From: Anaerolineaceae bacterium
Lineage (GTDB): Bacteria; Chloroflexota; Anaerolineae; Aggregatilineales; Phototrophicaceae
NCBI GenBank assembly: GCA_002699585.1
Contig: PABP01000014.1
Coordinates: forward strand, 434,001 to 498,000
Direction: 5' to 3'
DNA: 64,000 bases
Shown here piece by piece: positions 53,530 through 62,994 of this stretch; the first letter of the stretch is position 1, and each line of letters begins with the position of its first letter. The notes under the pieces were generated by a model, which ran no database searches, was not told the origin of the DNA, and saw only the letters and a program-made list of their open reading frames with translations. The translations under genes were made by a program, and so were the position numbers.

Positions 53530-53976
53530 GTGAAGATGATAATCAATTATTCGACAATGCATAGAGCGATGCATAACTCAGTCAGATGGACCACAGAAGA
53601 ACAGAATAGCTTGCTATACACGATGCGAGGCCCCTGGAATTGGGAAGCGGTCAATGAAATGCTCATCATCGGTGATGAATTGATGGGTTCCGTTGACCAT
53701 CCAGTCGATGTGATTCTCGATATTCATGACGTGGGCAATATGTTAGGACCGGGTTTTCTGGTCCACAGCCGCCGCATTTTTACCTCCGTACGACCCAATT
53801 GCAGCGGTCGCCTCGTCTTAATGCAGCCGGATTCCATGCTGCGTTCAGTACATACGCTGCTGGACCGTGCCTTTAGCACCATTTTCTCGCAGATTTACGT
53901 GCAATATGCTGAAACACTCGATCACGCCCTCCTCCTGCTCGATATGGCTGGCGACGGCCACATCAGCGTTTCGTAA
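53530..53976 (+). CDS. Small STAS/SpoIIAA-like paralog
   Basis: The 148-residue product has VRWTTEEQNSLLYTM, then W-N-W-E-A-V-N-E-M, DHPVDVILDIHDV, GPGFLVHSRR, a RLVLMQPDS strand and a terminal helix (TLDHALLLLDMAG). W-x-x-E-x-N/T, the W-N-W/E-W-E pair and D-H-P-V link it to 42886 and 41242. The start could be GTG at 53530 or an ATG two codons on; neither has a clear ribosome site. Its function is unknown. Confidence 0.7.
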   Translation: MKMIINYSTMHRAMHNSVRWTTEEQNSLLYTMRGPWNWEAVNEMLIIGDELMGSVDHPVDVILDIHDVGNMLGPGFLVHSRRIFTSVRPNCSGRLVLMQPDSMLRSVHTLLDRAFSTIFSQIYVQYAETLDHALLLLDMAGDGHISVS

Positions 53977-54098
53977 TACGCCCCTTTCCTTCATTACAAC
54001 TCAGAACAAGATGGGCGAGCATCGCTAGGCCTACGCAGTTGCCTGCCGGGGGCGTATAATGCCCTCCTTTGGACGAATAAGTGTAGGTAATCACCATC

Positions 54099-55646
54099 TT
54101 GGGAATGCAACCACCCTCGCTAGATGACAATATAACGACCCATGCCCGTGATATGCAGCGGGCCGCTCGTAATATTAGCGTGCTGATGCTGGCGAGTATC
54201 GTCAGTAAAGGCGTCATCTTCATCTGGCAGATCGTCCTCAGTGGCTTGCTCAGTGAGGTTGATTATGGCGTCTACAGCACAGTCGTCGCGTTAGGGGCAG
54301 TAGCTGCGCCTATTGTCAACTTCGGCATTGGCCTGATTGCCATCCGTGAAGTATCGCGCAAGCCGCAGATGATTGGGCGCTACTGGGCGGCCATGCTCTA
54401 TACACAGACGGCACTCTTTGGCGTGGCCTACATCGGCCTGGTGATTGGCGGCCTGTTCGTCAGCCAGAGCGCGAGTAATCCCGATATTCTGGCACTAACA
54501 GCGATTGCGGGCATCAGCCTACTGATTGACGTCATCGGCAGCATCAGCAACGATTTGCTGATTGCCCAGGAGCGCATGACCATCACCGCTGGTGTGGAAA
54601 TCGGCACGATGTTACTGCGCGTGGCGCTGGTGGCACTGGCTGTGCTGGCGGGTTGGGGGCTGATCGGCCTGTATGCCATGACCATCGCCAGCGGTATTGT
54701 CCGGGCGGCGGTGCTGTCGGGCGTCCATCTGCGCGATGGCCTGCGCCCGCAATGGTCGTCAGATCGCACAATTGCCTGGGGGCTGCTGGTCAATGGCTGG
54801 CCGCTGGCGATCAATGCCATCATCGCCCAGGTATACGACCAGAGCGACAAAATCATGACCACGTCCATCATTGGCGAGGTTTTTACGGGCTACCTCAATC
54901 TGGCTTATACCATCAAGCTGGGCATCACCGAGCTGTTGAGCACGACCGTCGTCATGGCCACGTACCCGATCATGTCACGCTACCATGAAGAGGGCGATGG
55001 CCGCATGTTCGGCTTCATGGTAGAAAAATTGGCGCGCTTTATGCTGCTGGTTAGCCTGCCGCTGGCGCTGGTCTTCACCATCTTTGCGGAACCCATCGTT
55101 GATCAATTTCTAGCGGAAAAATACGCCCCGGTAGCGGGCATCCTGCCGATTTACCTGTGGTACACGGTTGTCTCCATGATTGGAGCCATCTTCGCCCGTG
55201 CCCTGCTCATCCAGAATAAGCAGCGCACCGCGTTAGCCATTCGTGTCGCCGGGTTGATGCTCAATCTGGTGCTGAACGCCATCTTGTTGTTCGGCCTGCG
55301 TGACCCGCGCGGCGTGGTGATTGCCACCTTGTCCGCAGAATTGCTCTCCCTGTTCCTGATGATGCAGATTTTCCGCGCCCCTGGCTTCGATTGGGGCACG
55401 ACGCTATCGGGTGCCCTGCGCATTTTCGCCCTGGGTGCGGCCACCGTTATCGTCATGCTGCTCATCGGCAGTCTGAACCCCTGGCTGGGCTTGATAGCGG
55501 GCTTGCTGGCGTATGCCGCTGGCGTGCTGCTGCTGCCTGTGCTCCACAGTGATGATTGGGACCTGCTGTACCGCGTGGTCGCGGCTATGCCCGGTGGCGC
55601 AATCATCCGCCGCTACTGGCAGCGTGACATTCAGATCACGACCTGA
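54099..55646 (+). CDS. Polysaccharide flippase (MOP superfamily)
   Basis: This 515-residue integral membrane protein has about 14 hydrophobic segments. The pattern matches RfbX/MurJ-like lipid-linked oligosaccharide flippases: VSKGVIFIWQIVLSGLLSEVDYGVYSTV near the start, then IAREVSRKP-like loops and VYDQSDKIMTTSIIGEVFTGYLN in the middle. It probably moves glycan precursors across the membrane. No other glycan-synthesis genes adjoin it. The start is uncertain between TTG 54099 and ATG 54105. The phosphatase gene follows 57 bp downstream. Confidence 0.9.
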   Translation: MGMQPPSLDDNITTHARDMQRAARNISVLMLASIVSKGVIFIWQIVLSGLLSEVDYGVYSTVVALGAVAAPIVNFGIGLIAIREVSRKPQMIGRYWAAMLYTQTALFGVAYIGLVIGGLFVSQSASNPDILALTAIAGISLLIDVIGSISNDLLIAQERMTITAGVEIGTMLLRVALVALAVLAGWGLIGLYAMTIASGIVRAAVLSGVHLRDGLRPQWSSDRTIAWGLLVNGWPLAINAIIAQVYDQSDKIMTTSIIGEVFTGYLNLAYTIKLGITELLSTTVVMATYPIMSRYHEEGDGRMFGFMVEKLARFMLLVSLPLALVFTIFAEPIVDQFLAEKYAPVAGILPIYLWYTVVSMIGAIFARALLIQNKQRTALAIRVAGLMLNLVLNAILLFGLRDPRGVVIATLSAELLSLFLMMQIFRAPGFDWGTTLSGALRIFALGAATVIVMLLIGSLNPWLGLIAGLLAYAAGVLLLPVLHSDDWDLLYRVVAAMPGGAIIRRYWQRDIQITT

Positions 55647-55703
55647 GTCATGCTATACTTGTAGACCATTTTCCACGACACTTGAAGAGATTTTCCCTGG
55701 CTG

Positions 55704-56303
55704 ATGACTGAACTCCACGACGCACCTGTTCCCGTAACCAAAAAACCAACTTCGCCCTTCGCGCGTATCCTGAGCCTACTCAAGACCGGCCCGCGTGGGC
55801 TGGCCCTGCGTTTTGTTGACCAGGGCTTACGTAAGCAGTCCGGCGCGCCCTTGTGGTCCCTCAGTCGCATTACGCCCAATCTATACGTGGGCGGCCAGCA
55901 GTACATTAAAGGCTGGCCAGCCATGCAGGATGAGGGCATTACTGCCGTGCTCAATATGCGCGAGTCACATCACGACGACCAGGAAAAAGGCGTGGCCGGG
56001 GAGTCCCATCTCCATCTGCCGACCCGTGACAATACACCGCCCAGCCTGGACGATCTCCAGCGCGCGGCGGATTTCATCCAAGAACATGTCGAGCAGGGCG
56101 GGAAAGTCTATGTGCACTGCGGACTGGGCGTTGGTCGTGCGCCGACGGCTGCCGCAGCTTACCTCATTCAATCCGGCATGGGCGTTGATGAAGCCCTGGC
56201 CAAAATCAAGCATGTGCGCCCCTTCGTCCACTTGACACCGGGGCAGTATCGCCAACTGCACGCCTTCGCTGAGCGTAACAAGGACCGCGCTGGCGAATCG
56301 TAG
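55704..56303 (+). CDS. Dual-specificity protein phosphatase-like
   Basis: The 199-residue protein has a DSP fold. ITPNLYVGGQQYI starts the domain, ITAVLNMRESHHDD gives the general-acid region, and the P-loop VHCGLGVGRAPTAAAA has the complete C-x5-R. An N-terminal tail of about 40 residues is basic. This intact active site contrasts with the arginine-less relative at 28784. No membrane segment is present, so it should be cytoplasmic. The substrate is unknown. The flippase precedes it and a small membrane protein follows at 56369. Confidence 0.9.
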   Translation: MTELHDAPVPVTKKPTSPFARILSLLKTGPRGLALRFVDQGLRKQSGAPLWSLSRITPNLYVGGQQYIKGWPAMQDEGITAVLNMRESHHDDQEKGVAGESHLHLPTRDNTPPSLDDLQRAADFIQEHVEQGGKVYVHCGLGVGRAPTAAAAYLIQSGMGVDEALAKIKHVRPFVHLTPGQYRQLHAFAERNKDRAGES

Positions 56304-56368
56304 GGAACAAACAGGGTCGTGCTGTCGTTTTAACCGTATCATGAGGATAGATGCGACGGAGAAGCGAT

Positions 56369-56887
56369 ATGGTCGAAAAACTCAAACGTAAGCAAAAACG
56401 GCGGTCCTGGCCCTGGTGGGCTAAATTTGGCATCGCCTTTGTGATTGTACTCGCGGTTGGCGGAGTCGCGTTTTTTGCCTTTACCATGTGGGCTGTGAAT
56501 GATGCCTTCGGCAATACCAACTTTGACTGGCAGGGCGACGAAGCCCGCACCAAAGCCCAAGACTTGCTCGATGTCACCTTCCCCGATGAAGCCGCTAATT
56601 TCCTTATGCACTATATGAGCTGGACTGACTGGCACGCCAGCGTCCGCTTTGAAATTCCTGCGGCAGTTGGCACGGATTGGGTCAGTGAGCAAATGTGTTT
56701 TGGCGAGTTGGCGCGTAACCCTGGCTTGATCTATGTTCTGCCCAACGATTCGCTCGATTGGTGGCAGCCTCAGCAGTCTGAGGATAACCTCAGCGGGTCG
56801 TGTGGCAACGATCCCTACTACCACATCCTGATCGACCAAACCGACCCCGATACCTGGATCGTCTATCTCACAGCCAACACGACCTAG
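56369..56887 (+). CDS. Single-pass membrane protein of unknown function
   Basis: This 172-residue protein begins with a very basic stretch (KLKRKQKRRSWPWW) followed by one hydrophobic helix at about residues 19-44, then a roughly 125-residue extracytoplasmic domain. The domain is rich in W and D and has two cysteines (MCFGEL and GSCGND) that could pair. The family is not recognised. GGAG eight bases before the ATG at 56369 supports this start over 56351. It converges on yqeK with a 41-bp gap. Confidence 0.8.
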   Translation: MVEKLKRKQKRRSWPWWAKFGIAFVIVLAVGGVAFFAFTMWAVNDAFGNTNFDWQGDEARTKAQDLLDVTFPDEAANFLMHYMSWTDWHASVRFEIPAAVGTDWVSEQMCFGELARNPGLIYVLPNDSLDWWQPQQSEDNLSGSCGNDPYYHILIDQTDPDTWIVYLTANTT

Positions 56888-56928
56888 CAGACATCAGGCA
56901 CAACCCAAGGTATTGGAAGGGTGAGGGT

Positions 56929-57534
56929 CTATTCCCTTAACTCCCAATACGCATCTCGCGCCCACGGATGCAGCACCTTGAGCTGATCGCGCATCTGCCA
57001 CAAATAGTCCGCATAGACGAAGGCTGCCTTATTGATGGAGGTATCCAGCGCGGCCATGATGTCGTCATAGTAGGGCGGCGTCCCCGGCTGGTCCCATGCG
57101 ATCTTATCGGCTACAAAAACCACCTTATCCAGCAGACTGGCCCCGGCCTTCAGCGTCGTATGACAGCCAATTGCGCTTAGAATGTCCGCATCCTGCACAC
57201 CAAAAAGCTCCCGCGCGATGACCACCGACAGCTTTTGATGAAGGATCATCGGCAAGATTTCTTCTTCCGGCAGCACCTCGACATCCCATTCGTGTGCTGC
57301 TGCGATGCGTTCGCTGTTAGGAACTACCGCGCTGATGTCGTGCAGCCAGCCCGCGACCTGTGCCGCCTGCATATCCGCTCCGAATCGCTCAGCTAATCGT
57401 CCGGCTTCCGCAGCGACATCAGCCACATGTGCTGCTGTCTTGGGATAACCGTGCTGCTCCAGAAAAGCCCGTGCATCCGTTGCCATATTACCGCTGAAGA
57501 CAAAATTCTGTCGCAATTTATCCAGTCGATTCAT
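56929..57534 (-). CDS. yqeK: HD-domain phosphohydrolase (YqeK type)
   Basis: The 201-residue HD protein has H in AAHVADVAAEAG, the H-D pair in AGWLHDISAVV, MILHQKLSVV, IGCHTT and VADKIAWDQPG. These match bacterial YqeK, a symmetric diadenosine tetraphosphatase that splits Ap4A into two ADP. AGGAA lies before the ATG at 57534; a longer frame to 57591 is unsupported. The usual neighbours (nadD, rsfS) are not present here, so the assignment rests on motif spacing. Confidence 0.85.
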   Translation of the reverse strand: MNRLDKLRQNFVFSGNMATDARAFLEQHGYPKTAAHVADVAAEAGRLAERFGADMQAAQVAGWLHDISAVVPNSERIAAAHEWDVEVLPEEEILPMILHQKLSVVIARELFGVQDADILSAIGCHTTLKAGASLLDKVVFVADKIAWDQPGTPPYYDDIMAALDTSINKAAFVYADYLWQMRDQLKVLHPWARDAYWELRE

Positions 57535-57724
57535 GCTGTTCCTAACCCTATGATGGTCGCTACACAAGCCCTTGCTGATGGTCATTCTCATGCGTTACTC
57601 ATTACGAGACAATCCAAATTTAGCATTTTCTTCGTAAGAATAAACGGACTGCTGTCCACAAAACAGGGTCTGAAAAGACAGTTTCATAAACATTTCTGCA
57701 CGGGAATATCGAGGAGGTAGATAT

Positions 57725-58726
57725 ATGATCGTTCGTCGTGGCTTTGGCCTGATGATGACCTTGGCGTTGGCTGTGGTGCTGGCGCTGCCTACTGTGGCAC
57801 AGGATGCTGGTGATGTTTTCGCCGATGGCCTGCCCAATCCCCGTAATATGTCCTTTGATAGCGATGGCAACTTGTATGTTGCCGAGGCCGGTGTTGCTGG
57901 CGCGCAGATGACAGCCGCTGAAGACCCCTATGGGGCAAGCGCATCGGTATCCGTCATTGCCCCCGATGGCACTCGCGATGTCGTCGTTGCTGGCCTGATC
58001 AGTTACCGCGAAGGCAACCCCCTCGGTGCCCATGACATTATCGTGACGGATGAATCCTACTGGGTTTTGTTGGGCGAAACAGCCGATTTCCGCATCCCCT
58101 TTACCCACGCCCTTGTCCAACTTGATAAAGACACGGGCCGCGTCAAGACCTTCGTTGACCTGCTCTCGCTCGAACTTGAAGAAGATCCCGATAACAACCC
58201 CAATGAACAATCTAACGCAGTTGACATGGCAATTGCTCCCGATGGCAGCATCACCATCGCCAATGCGGGCTGCAACTGCCTCATGAGCTGGTCCGCGGAA
58301 GCGGGGCTATCGGTGCTGGCCGCCTGGGATTTTGCGTCGGATAATCCGGTCCCGACCAGCGTGGCTTACGGCCCCGATGGCGATCTCTACGTTGGCTTCC
58401 TGACGGGTTTCCCCTTCCCGCAGGGCGGCTCGCGCATTGAGCGTTGGTCCGGTGGGGAATTGGCAGAAACCTATGAAGGGCTGACGGCTGTCACCAGCTT
58501 GTTGGTCACGGACGATGGTACCATCTACGCGGTTGAACTGGGCGTCTTCGATCAGGGTTGGAACCCGGGCCGCGTGATAATGATCCAGGATGGGAACGTT
58601 GTCCCGGTCCTTGAAGACCTGACACAGCCCTACGGCATCGCTCAGGGGACGGATGGCACGCTGTACGTCAGCACCAACACCTTTGGTGCGGCAGATGGGC
58701 AGATTATCACCATCCCGATGAATTAA
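57725..58726 (+). CDS. Secreted ScyD/ScyE-like beta-propeller protein
   Basis: This 333-residue protein has a signal peptide (MIVRRGFGLMMTLALAVVLALPTVAQ, cleavage near VAQ-DA). Behind it lies an NHL-like propeller: LPNPRNMSFDSDGNLYVAEAG, AVDMAIAPDGSITIANAG, SVAYGPDGDLYVGFLTGFPFPQGGSRI, TSLLVTDDGTIYAVELG and QPYGIAQGTDGTLYVST. The layout matches the ScyD/ScyE family, named from scytonemin clusters but widespread elsewhere. GAGGAGG before the ATG gives a strong start. No scytonemin genes adjoin it. A weak hairpin (ACACGATG/CATCGTGT) follows. Confidence 0.9.
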   Translation: MIVRRGFGLMMTLALAVVLALPTVAQDAGDVFADGLPNPRNMSFDSDGNLYVAEAGVAGAQMTAAEDPYGASASVSVIAPDGTRDVVVAGLISYREGNPLGAHDIIVTDESYWVLLGETADFRIPFTHALVQLDKDTGRVKTFVDLLSLELEEDPDNNPNEQSNAVDMAIAPDGSITIANAGCNCLMSWSAEAGLSVLAAWDFASDNPVPTSVAYGPDGDLYVGFLTGFPFPQGGSRIERWSGGELAETYEGLTAVTSLLVTDDGTIYAVELGVFDQGWNPGRVIMIQDGNVVPVLEDLTQPYGIAQGTDGTLYVSTNTFGAADGQIITIPMN

Positions 58727-58885
58727 CGGCAATAACCATAACACGATGGCGTTTGTAATGTCATCGTGTTTATGAGATGTTGTACAGGGGCGCACACAGG
58801 TGGGCCTCTGACTTATCCATTTATCGTTTAACCTTATCCATATGCATGACAGTCTCACATACCACCCACCGGAGGATACGTATCT

Positions 58886-59806
58886 ATGACTCAGAAGAAC
58901 ACTCGCAGTTCCAACCGCCTGATTTGGCTGCTCGTCCCGCTCGCATTTGCTGCTGGTGTCGCCGTTGGCGCCCTCGGTTTGCTGTGGGCGACAGGCGGCA
59001 ACGACACTCCCAGCCAGGACATTGGCAATGTCGTTCCGACGCTCTCCCTAGACGATGACGAAGCCGAACCCACTGAGGAAATGGTCGAGCCAACAGAAGA
59101 ACCTACCGAAGAGATGGCTGAGCCAACAGAAGAACCCACTGAAGAGATGGCTGAGCCGACCGCCGAACCCACTGAGGAAATGGCCGAGCCAACCGAGGAA
59201 ATGACTGAGGAACCTGCCGATGCTGAGTCTGCGAGTGCATCGAGCCTGCCGGAGCAAGCCCTCTTCCGCATCACGACCGAAGAGAGCGAAGCACGCTTCA
59301 AAATTGACGAAACGCTCTCCGGGAATGACATTGTCGTCATCGGTGCAACTGACGATGTCGCTGGCGATATCATCGTCAACTTCGCCAATCCAGGGGAATC
59401 CGAGTTGGGGCAGGTGGCCGTCAGCGCACGTACCCTCAAGACCGACAATGACTTCCGTAATCAGGCTATTCGTGGGCGTATTTTGCTGTCATCGCAAGAT
59501 GAGTACGAGTTCGTGACCTTCGTGCCGACCGAATTCGTCGCACTCAGTAGCGACCCGGTCAGCGTTGGCGATACGCTCGAATTTGAAGTCACGGGTGACT
59601 TGACCGTGCGTGATACGACCAACACCGTGACCTTCGATGCGTCCGTCAATGTGGTCTCCGAAGATCGGATTGAGGGCACGGCCACTGCAGAAATCCTGTA
59701 TGCCGACTATGGCATCAGCATTCAGTCGCCGCCTCAAGTCGCTGGCATTGGCGATGTCGTCACGCTGGAATTGGACTTCGTCGCCCTATTGGTAGACGAA
59801 AGCTAA
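58886..59806 (+). CDS. Membrane-anchored YceI-family protein with acidic repeat linker
   Basis: This 306-residue protein starts with a membrane anchor at about residues 11-36. An acidic linker of 11-residue units (EPTEEPTEEMA) covers about residues 61-110. The C-terminal YceI-like domain (about 125-305) has FRITTEESEARFKIDE, VAVSARTLKTDNDFRNQAIRGRIL, FEVTGDLTVRDTTNTVTFD and ADYGISI. YceI proteins form a lipocalin-like barrel that binds isoprenoid or fatty molecules. CGGAGGA precedes the ATG. Its acidic linker may span the surface layer. Confidence 0.92.
   Translation: MTQKNTRSSNRLIWLLVPLAFAAGVAVGALGLLWATGGNDTPSQDIGNVVPTLSLDDDEAEPTEEMVEPTEEPTEEMAEPTEEPTEEMAEPTAEPTEEMAEPTEEMTEEPADAESASASSLPEQALFRITTEESEARFKIDETLSGNDIVVIGATDDVAGDIIVNFANPGESELGQVAVSARTLKTDNDFRNQAIRGRILLSSQDEYEFVTFVPTEFVALSSDPVSVGDTLEFEVTGDLTVRDTTNTVTFDASVNVVSEDRIEGTATAEILYADYGISIQSPPQVAGIGDVVTLELDFVALLVDES
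59066..59215 (+). repeat. 33-bp coding tandem repeat (acidic linker)
   Basis: Imperfect 33-bp units encode E-P-T-E-E-P-T-E-E-M-A and close variants over 150 bp. The tract is prone to copy-number change by slippage without breaking the frame. Confidence 0.85.
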
Positions 59807-59831
59807 TTCGCATATCGTCTTGATAAGCATT

Positions 59832-59856
59832 GTAGGGGTGTCGTGCCCTTTTCTAT
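59832..59856 (+). repeat. Deleted copy of the hairpin repeat at 34375
   Basis: GTAGGGG joined directly to TGTCGTGCCC and TTTTCTAT. The sequence is the same as 34375-34410 minus 11 bases, so the stem cannot form. A working terminator lies just downstream. Confidence 0.7.
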
Positions 59857-59876
59857 GCTAGAGTTACAGTTCAACC

Positions 59877-59911
59877 AAAAAGGCCGCACTCATCGGAGCG
59901 CGGCCTTTTTT
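59877..59911. terminator. Bidirectional terminator between YceI gene and ftsH
   Basis: AAAAAGGCCGC / GCGGCCTTTTT forms an 11-pair stem with a 12-base loop and T-runs on both strands, between convergent genes. Confidence 0.93.
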
Positions 59912-59934
59912 ATGTTACTGAGTCGGCTAAGTGA

Positions 59935-61917
59935 TTAGAGATCGTCACCTGCCAGCGGCATATCAAACGGGGATTCGCCAGCCGATTCGCGACCTTCAAT
60001 GATGTCGACAAATTCGGTGCTGGTTAGCGTCTCACGTTCGATCAACTCGTGCACCAGGGTTTCCATCTGGTCACGGTATTCCATCAAGAGGTTCTTGGCA
60101 CGCTGGTAAGCGGATTGCAGGATGCCTTTGACCTCGTCGTCGATGGTCTCGGCATAGTGCTCGCTGTAGTCGCGTGTTTCGCCCATTTCACGTCCGAGGA
60201 AGATCGGGCCATTGTTGCTGCCATAAGCGCGCGGGCCAAGCCGTTCGCTCATGCCGAACTGCGTGACCATAGACCGCGCCATGCGTGTCGCCTGACGCAG
60301 GTCGCCCTGTGCGCCGGTAGTGTAGTTGTTGTAGACGATTTCTTCGGCAGCACGGCCACCCATTGCAGCTACGATGTCATCCTCAAATTCCTCTTTGGAT
60401 TTGAGCATCTTGTCGCCTGTCGGCAATGGCATCACGTAACCACCAGCCTGACCGCGGCTGACAATCGTGATCTTATGCACTGGGGCACTGTGCTCAAGCA
60501 CATGGAACAGGATGGCATGGCCCGCTTCGTGGTAGGCGATGCGTTCTTTTTCTTCCGGCGTAATCACGCGGCTGCGACGTTCCGGCCCCATCACCACGCG
60601 CTCCATGCTTTCTTGCATTTCGCTCTGGCCGATGGATTTCTTGTTGCGACGTGCCGCCAGGATCGCGGCTTCGTTGACCAGGTTTTCCAGGTCGGCACCG
60701 CTGAAGCCAGCCGTAATCTTCGACAGAGCTTCGATGTCCACATCGGGGGCCAGCGGCTTACCGCGTGTATGTACCTTGAGGATGTCCTCACGACCCTTCA
60801 CATCCGGGTTATCCATCACCACCTTGCGGTCGAAGCGACCGGGGCGCAGTAGCGCCGGGTCGAGGATGTCCGGGCGGTTGGTGGCGGCGATGATGATGAC
60901 GTTGGTATCGTTTTCAAAGCCGTCCATCTCCACCAGGATCTGGTTGAGTGTCTGCTCACGTTCATCGTGACCACCGCCCAGGCCAGCACCACGCTGGCGG
61001 CCAACGGCATCAATTTCGTCGATGAAGATGATCGCCGGGGCTTCCGACTTGGCGCGCTCGAACAGATCACGGACGCGGCTGGCGCCGACACCTACGAACA
61101 TTTCCACGAATTCCGAGCCGCTGATGCTAAAGAACGGTGCGCCAGCTTCACCAGCGACAGCACGAGCCATCAGCGTTTTACCCGTCCCTGGCGGGCCGAC
61201 CATCAACACGCCTTTAGGCACACGCGCGCCCAGGCGAATGAATTTCTCCGGCTCTTTCAAGAACTCAACGACTTCCTTCAGTTCTTCCTTAGCTTCTTCC
61301 GCGCCTGCCACATCGTCAAATGTGACCTGTGGCCGTTCCATATCGCGGGAGACACGGGCGCGGCTGCGGCCAAAATTCATGGCCTGGTCCTGCCCGCTGC
61401 GGACGTTGCGCATCATCCGCCAGAAGAAATAGAGGATAATCGCGCTTGGCACCAGGATAATCAGCAGGTTGAAGATAAACGCGCCGGAGTTATCCGCAGC
61501 TTCTGACGAGTACTCGAAGGGTGCGCTACTAGTATTTTCATAACCCAGCAGGTCGAGTACATTGTCGTTGTAGCTTTTGGTGTAAGTCATGCGGCGGCCA
61601 TCGTTATAGGACACCACGACTTCACTATCCCCGCGCACCAGAATTTCACTGATTTGCTGGTTTTCGGCTTCCAGGCGCAGGTCGCTGAACGAAATCGCCT
61701 GACCGCCGCCCAAACCCTGGGCAGTCATCATCAGGACGACCAGTACCGCGACCACGCCCATAATCAACAACCAGAAGTTACGCGCATTCGGGTTATTGAG
61801 TGGGCCTTGGCCGTTGTTATTGTTATTGTCCCCGTTGTTATTATCCCCTGGCCCCTGTTGGTTAGGGTGGCGTCGGGGATCGTTGGGTGGACGATCTTTC
61901 ACAGGATTTTCTCCCAT
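59935..61917 (-). CDS. ftsH: ATP-dependent zinc metalloprotease FtsH
   Basis: FtsH unfolds and degrades membrane and soluble proteins at the inner membrane. The 660-residue protein has an N-terminal G/N-rich cytoplasmic tail (residues 12-45) and two transmembrane helices at 47-67 and 147-167. The AAA+ domain has Walker A GPPGTGKT (241-248), Walker B IIFIDEID and second-region-of-homology [20 protein letters not shown]. The zinc motif HEAGH is at 463-467. All catalytic elements are present. The polyasparagine tail is unusual in length. No clear ribosome site precedes the ATG. Confidence 0.97.
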   Translation of the reverse strand: MGENPVKDRPPNDPRRHPNQQGPGDNNNGDNNNNNGQGPLNNPNARNFWLLIMGVVAVLVVLMMTAQGLGGGQAISFSDLRLEAENQQISEILVRGDSEVVVSYNDGRRMTYTKSYNDNVLDLLGYENTSSAPFEYSSEAADNSGAFIFNLLIILVPSAIILYFFWRMMRNVRSGQDQAMNFGRSRARVSRDMERPQVTFDDVAGAEEAKEELKEVVEFLKEPEKFIRLGARVPKGVLMVGPPGTGKTLMARAVAGEAGAPFFSISGSEFVEMFVGVGASRVRDLFERAKSEAPAIIFIDEIDAVGRQRGAGLGGGHDEREQTLNQILVEMDGFENDTNVIIIAATNRPDILDPALLRPGRFDRKVVMDNPDVKGREDILKVHTRGKPLAPDVDIEALSKITAGFSGADLENLVNEAAILAARRNKKSIGQSEMQESMERVVMGPERRSRVITPEEKERIAYHEAGHAILFHVLEHSAPVHKITIVSRGQAGGYVMPLPTGDKMLKSKEEFEDDIVAAMGGRAAEEIVYNNYTTGAQGDLRQATRMARSMVTQFGMSERLGPRAYGSNNGPIFLGREMGETRDYSEHYAETIDDEVKGILQSAYQRAKNLLMEYRDQMETLVHELIERETLTSTEFVDIIEGRESAGESPFDMPLAGDDL

Positions 61918-62386
61918 ATACTATGTGCATCACGTTGTGAATGCATGGTTGACGAATAAAACATCATGAATATTCGGGACGACGATTTCTAAATAGTCTC
62001 TGTTGATTAGACAGAACGGATTTTGCAAAACGATATGGCTTACAATTTGGACCATACACCTGGCCAACACAGCCATCAGGTGCAGGCATTATATCATGAT
62101 GTGCCCCGCAGGTAATGTTCGCAGCCTGCGATTTACCTGTTGATCGAATGCTGAATCTAGCAATCCTAGCCCAGACCAGATATAACTATATATATAACGA
62201 TCAACATTGCGGTATGACCTGCGCCTAAGCGCACAAAGATCGAAACCTCAATCCTTTTGCGCTTTAGAACAGAGTAGCATCATAATATAGAATCGTAGGT
62301 CATTTCGATTGTTAAATACGGCGTAGCTCACTGTTGCGCTAAAAACGAACCGTCTAATATAAATAGACCCAACTGGGAGGTCAAAG
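61918..62386. promoter_or_regulatory. Divergent intergenic region, ftsH and FHA gene
   Basis: This 469-bp gap must hold both promoters. It contains the 18-bp motif GCGCTAAAAACGAACCGT at 62336-62353, 33 bp before the FHA start, a one-base variant of the copy before the kinase at 5736. An AT-rich TATATATATAACGATC run lies near 62185. No gene or RNA was recognised. Confidence 0.5.
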
Positions 62387-62887
62387 GTGACAGAGTGTCC
62401 GAAATGTGGCACCAAAAACCCAGATTATGAAGCCTCTTGTATTCGCTGTGGCGAACCGCTGGTGAATGCAACAACTCGCAGCCTGGGCGATACAGATTTT
62501 GAAGAAGGTATCCCGAAATGGGGCTCAGCTCGCTTTAATGGCATGATGCTCCTCAAGCTCGATGTACTGAAGTCCGATCAATCTTTTGAATTTTTGGCAA
62601 ATGAGATTACGGAACTGGCCATTGGCCGCGTCGATCCTGATAGTGGGAATGCGCCCGAAGTCGACCTGACACCTAGTGATGCCATCGATAAAGGCGTATC
62701 GCGCCATCATGCAACCGTTGTCCGCCGCGATGGTGCACTGCATATCGTTGATAACGACAGTGCCAATGGCACCTATCTCAACGGCCAGAGGCTGGTCGCA
62801 CGCCAACCGCGCATACTGCGCGATGGTGACGATATTCGCCTAGGGCATCTGGTTGTCCGCGTGACGTTTAACGTCGGTGGCTCATAG
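62387..62887 (+). CDS. Zinc-ribbon FHA-domain protein
   Basis: The 166-residue protein begins with a zinc ribbon (C4-x2-C7, C18-x2-C21). A C-terminal FHA domain has the phosphothreonine-binding residues in LAIGRVD, GVSRHHATVVRR and NDSANGTYLNG. FHA domains read Ser/Thr-kinase phosphorylation, so this protein probably works downstream of a Hanks-type kinase that is not in this window. The start is GTG with GGGAGGTC five bases upstream. It shares its upstream 18-bp motif with the 7TM histidine kinase. Confidence 0.93.
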   Translation: MTECPKCGTKNPDYEASCIRCGEPLVNATTRSLGDTDFEEGIPKWGSARFNGMMLLKLDVLKSDQSFEFLANEITELAIGRVDPDSGNAPEVDLTPSDAIDKGVSRHHATVVRRDGALHIVDNDSANGTYLNGQRLVARQPRILRDGDDIRLGHLVVRVTFNVGGS

Positions 62888-62994
62888 CGGGTGGCTCATA
62901 ATGAGATCAATTGCCTGATCGGTTGCCACACAACCTAAATAATTGAACGCACGGTTTGACGAAGTGTTTTGCACCCAATGACGTAAGATGGGGC

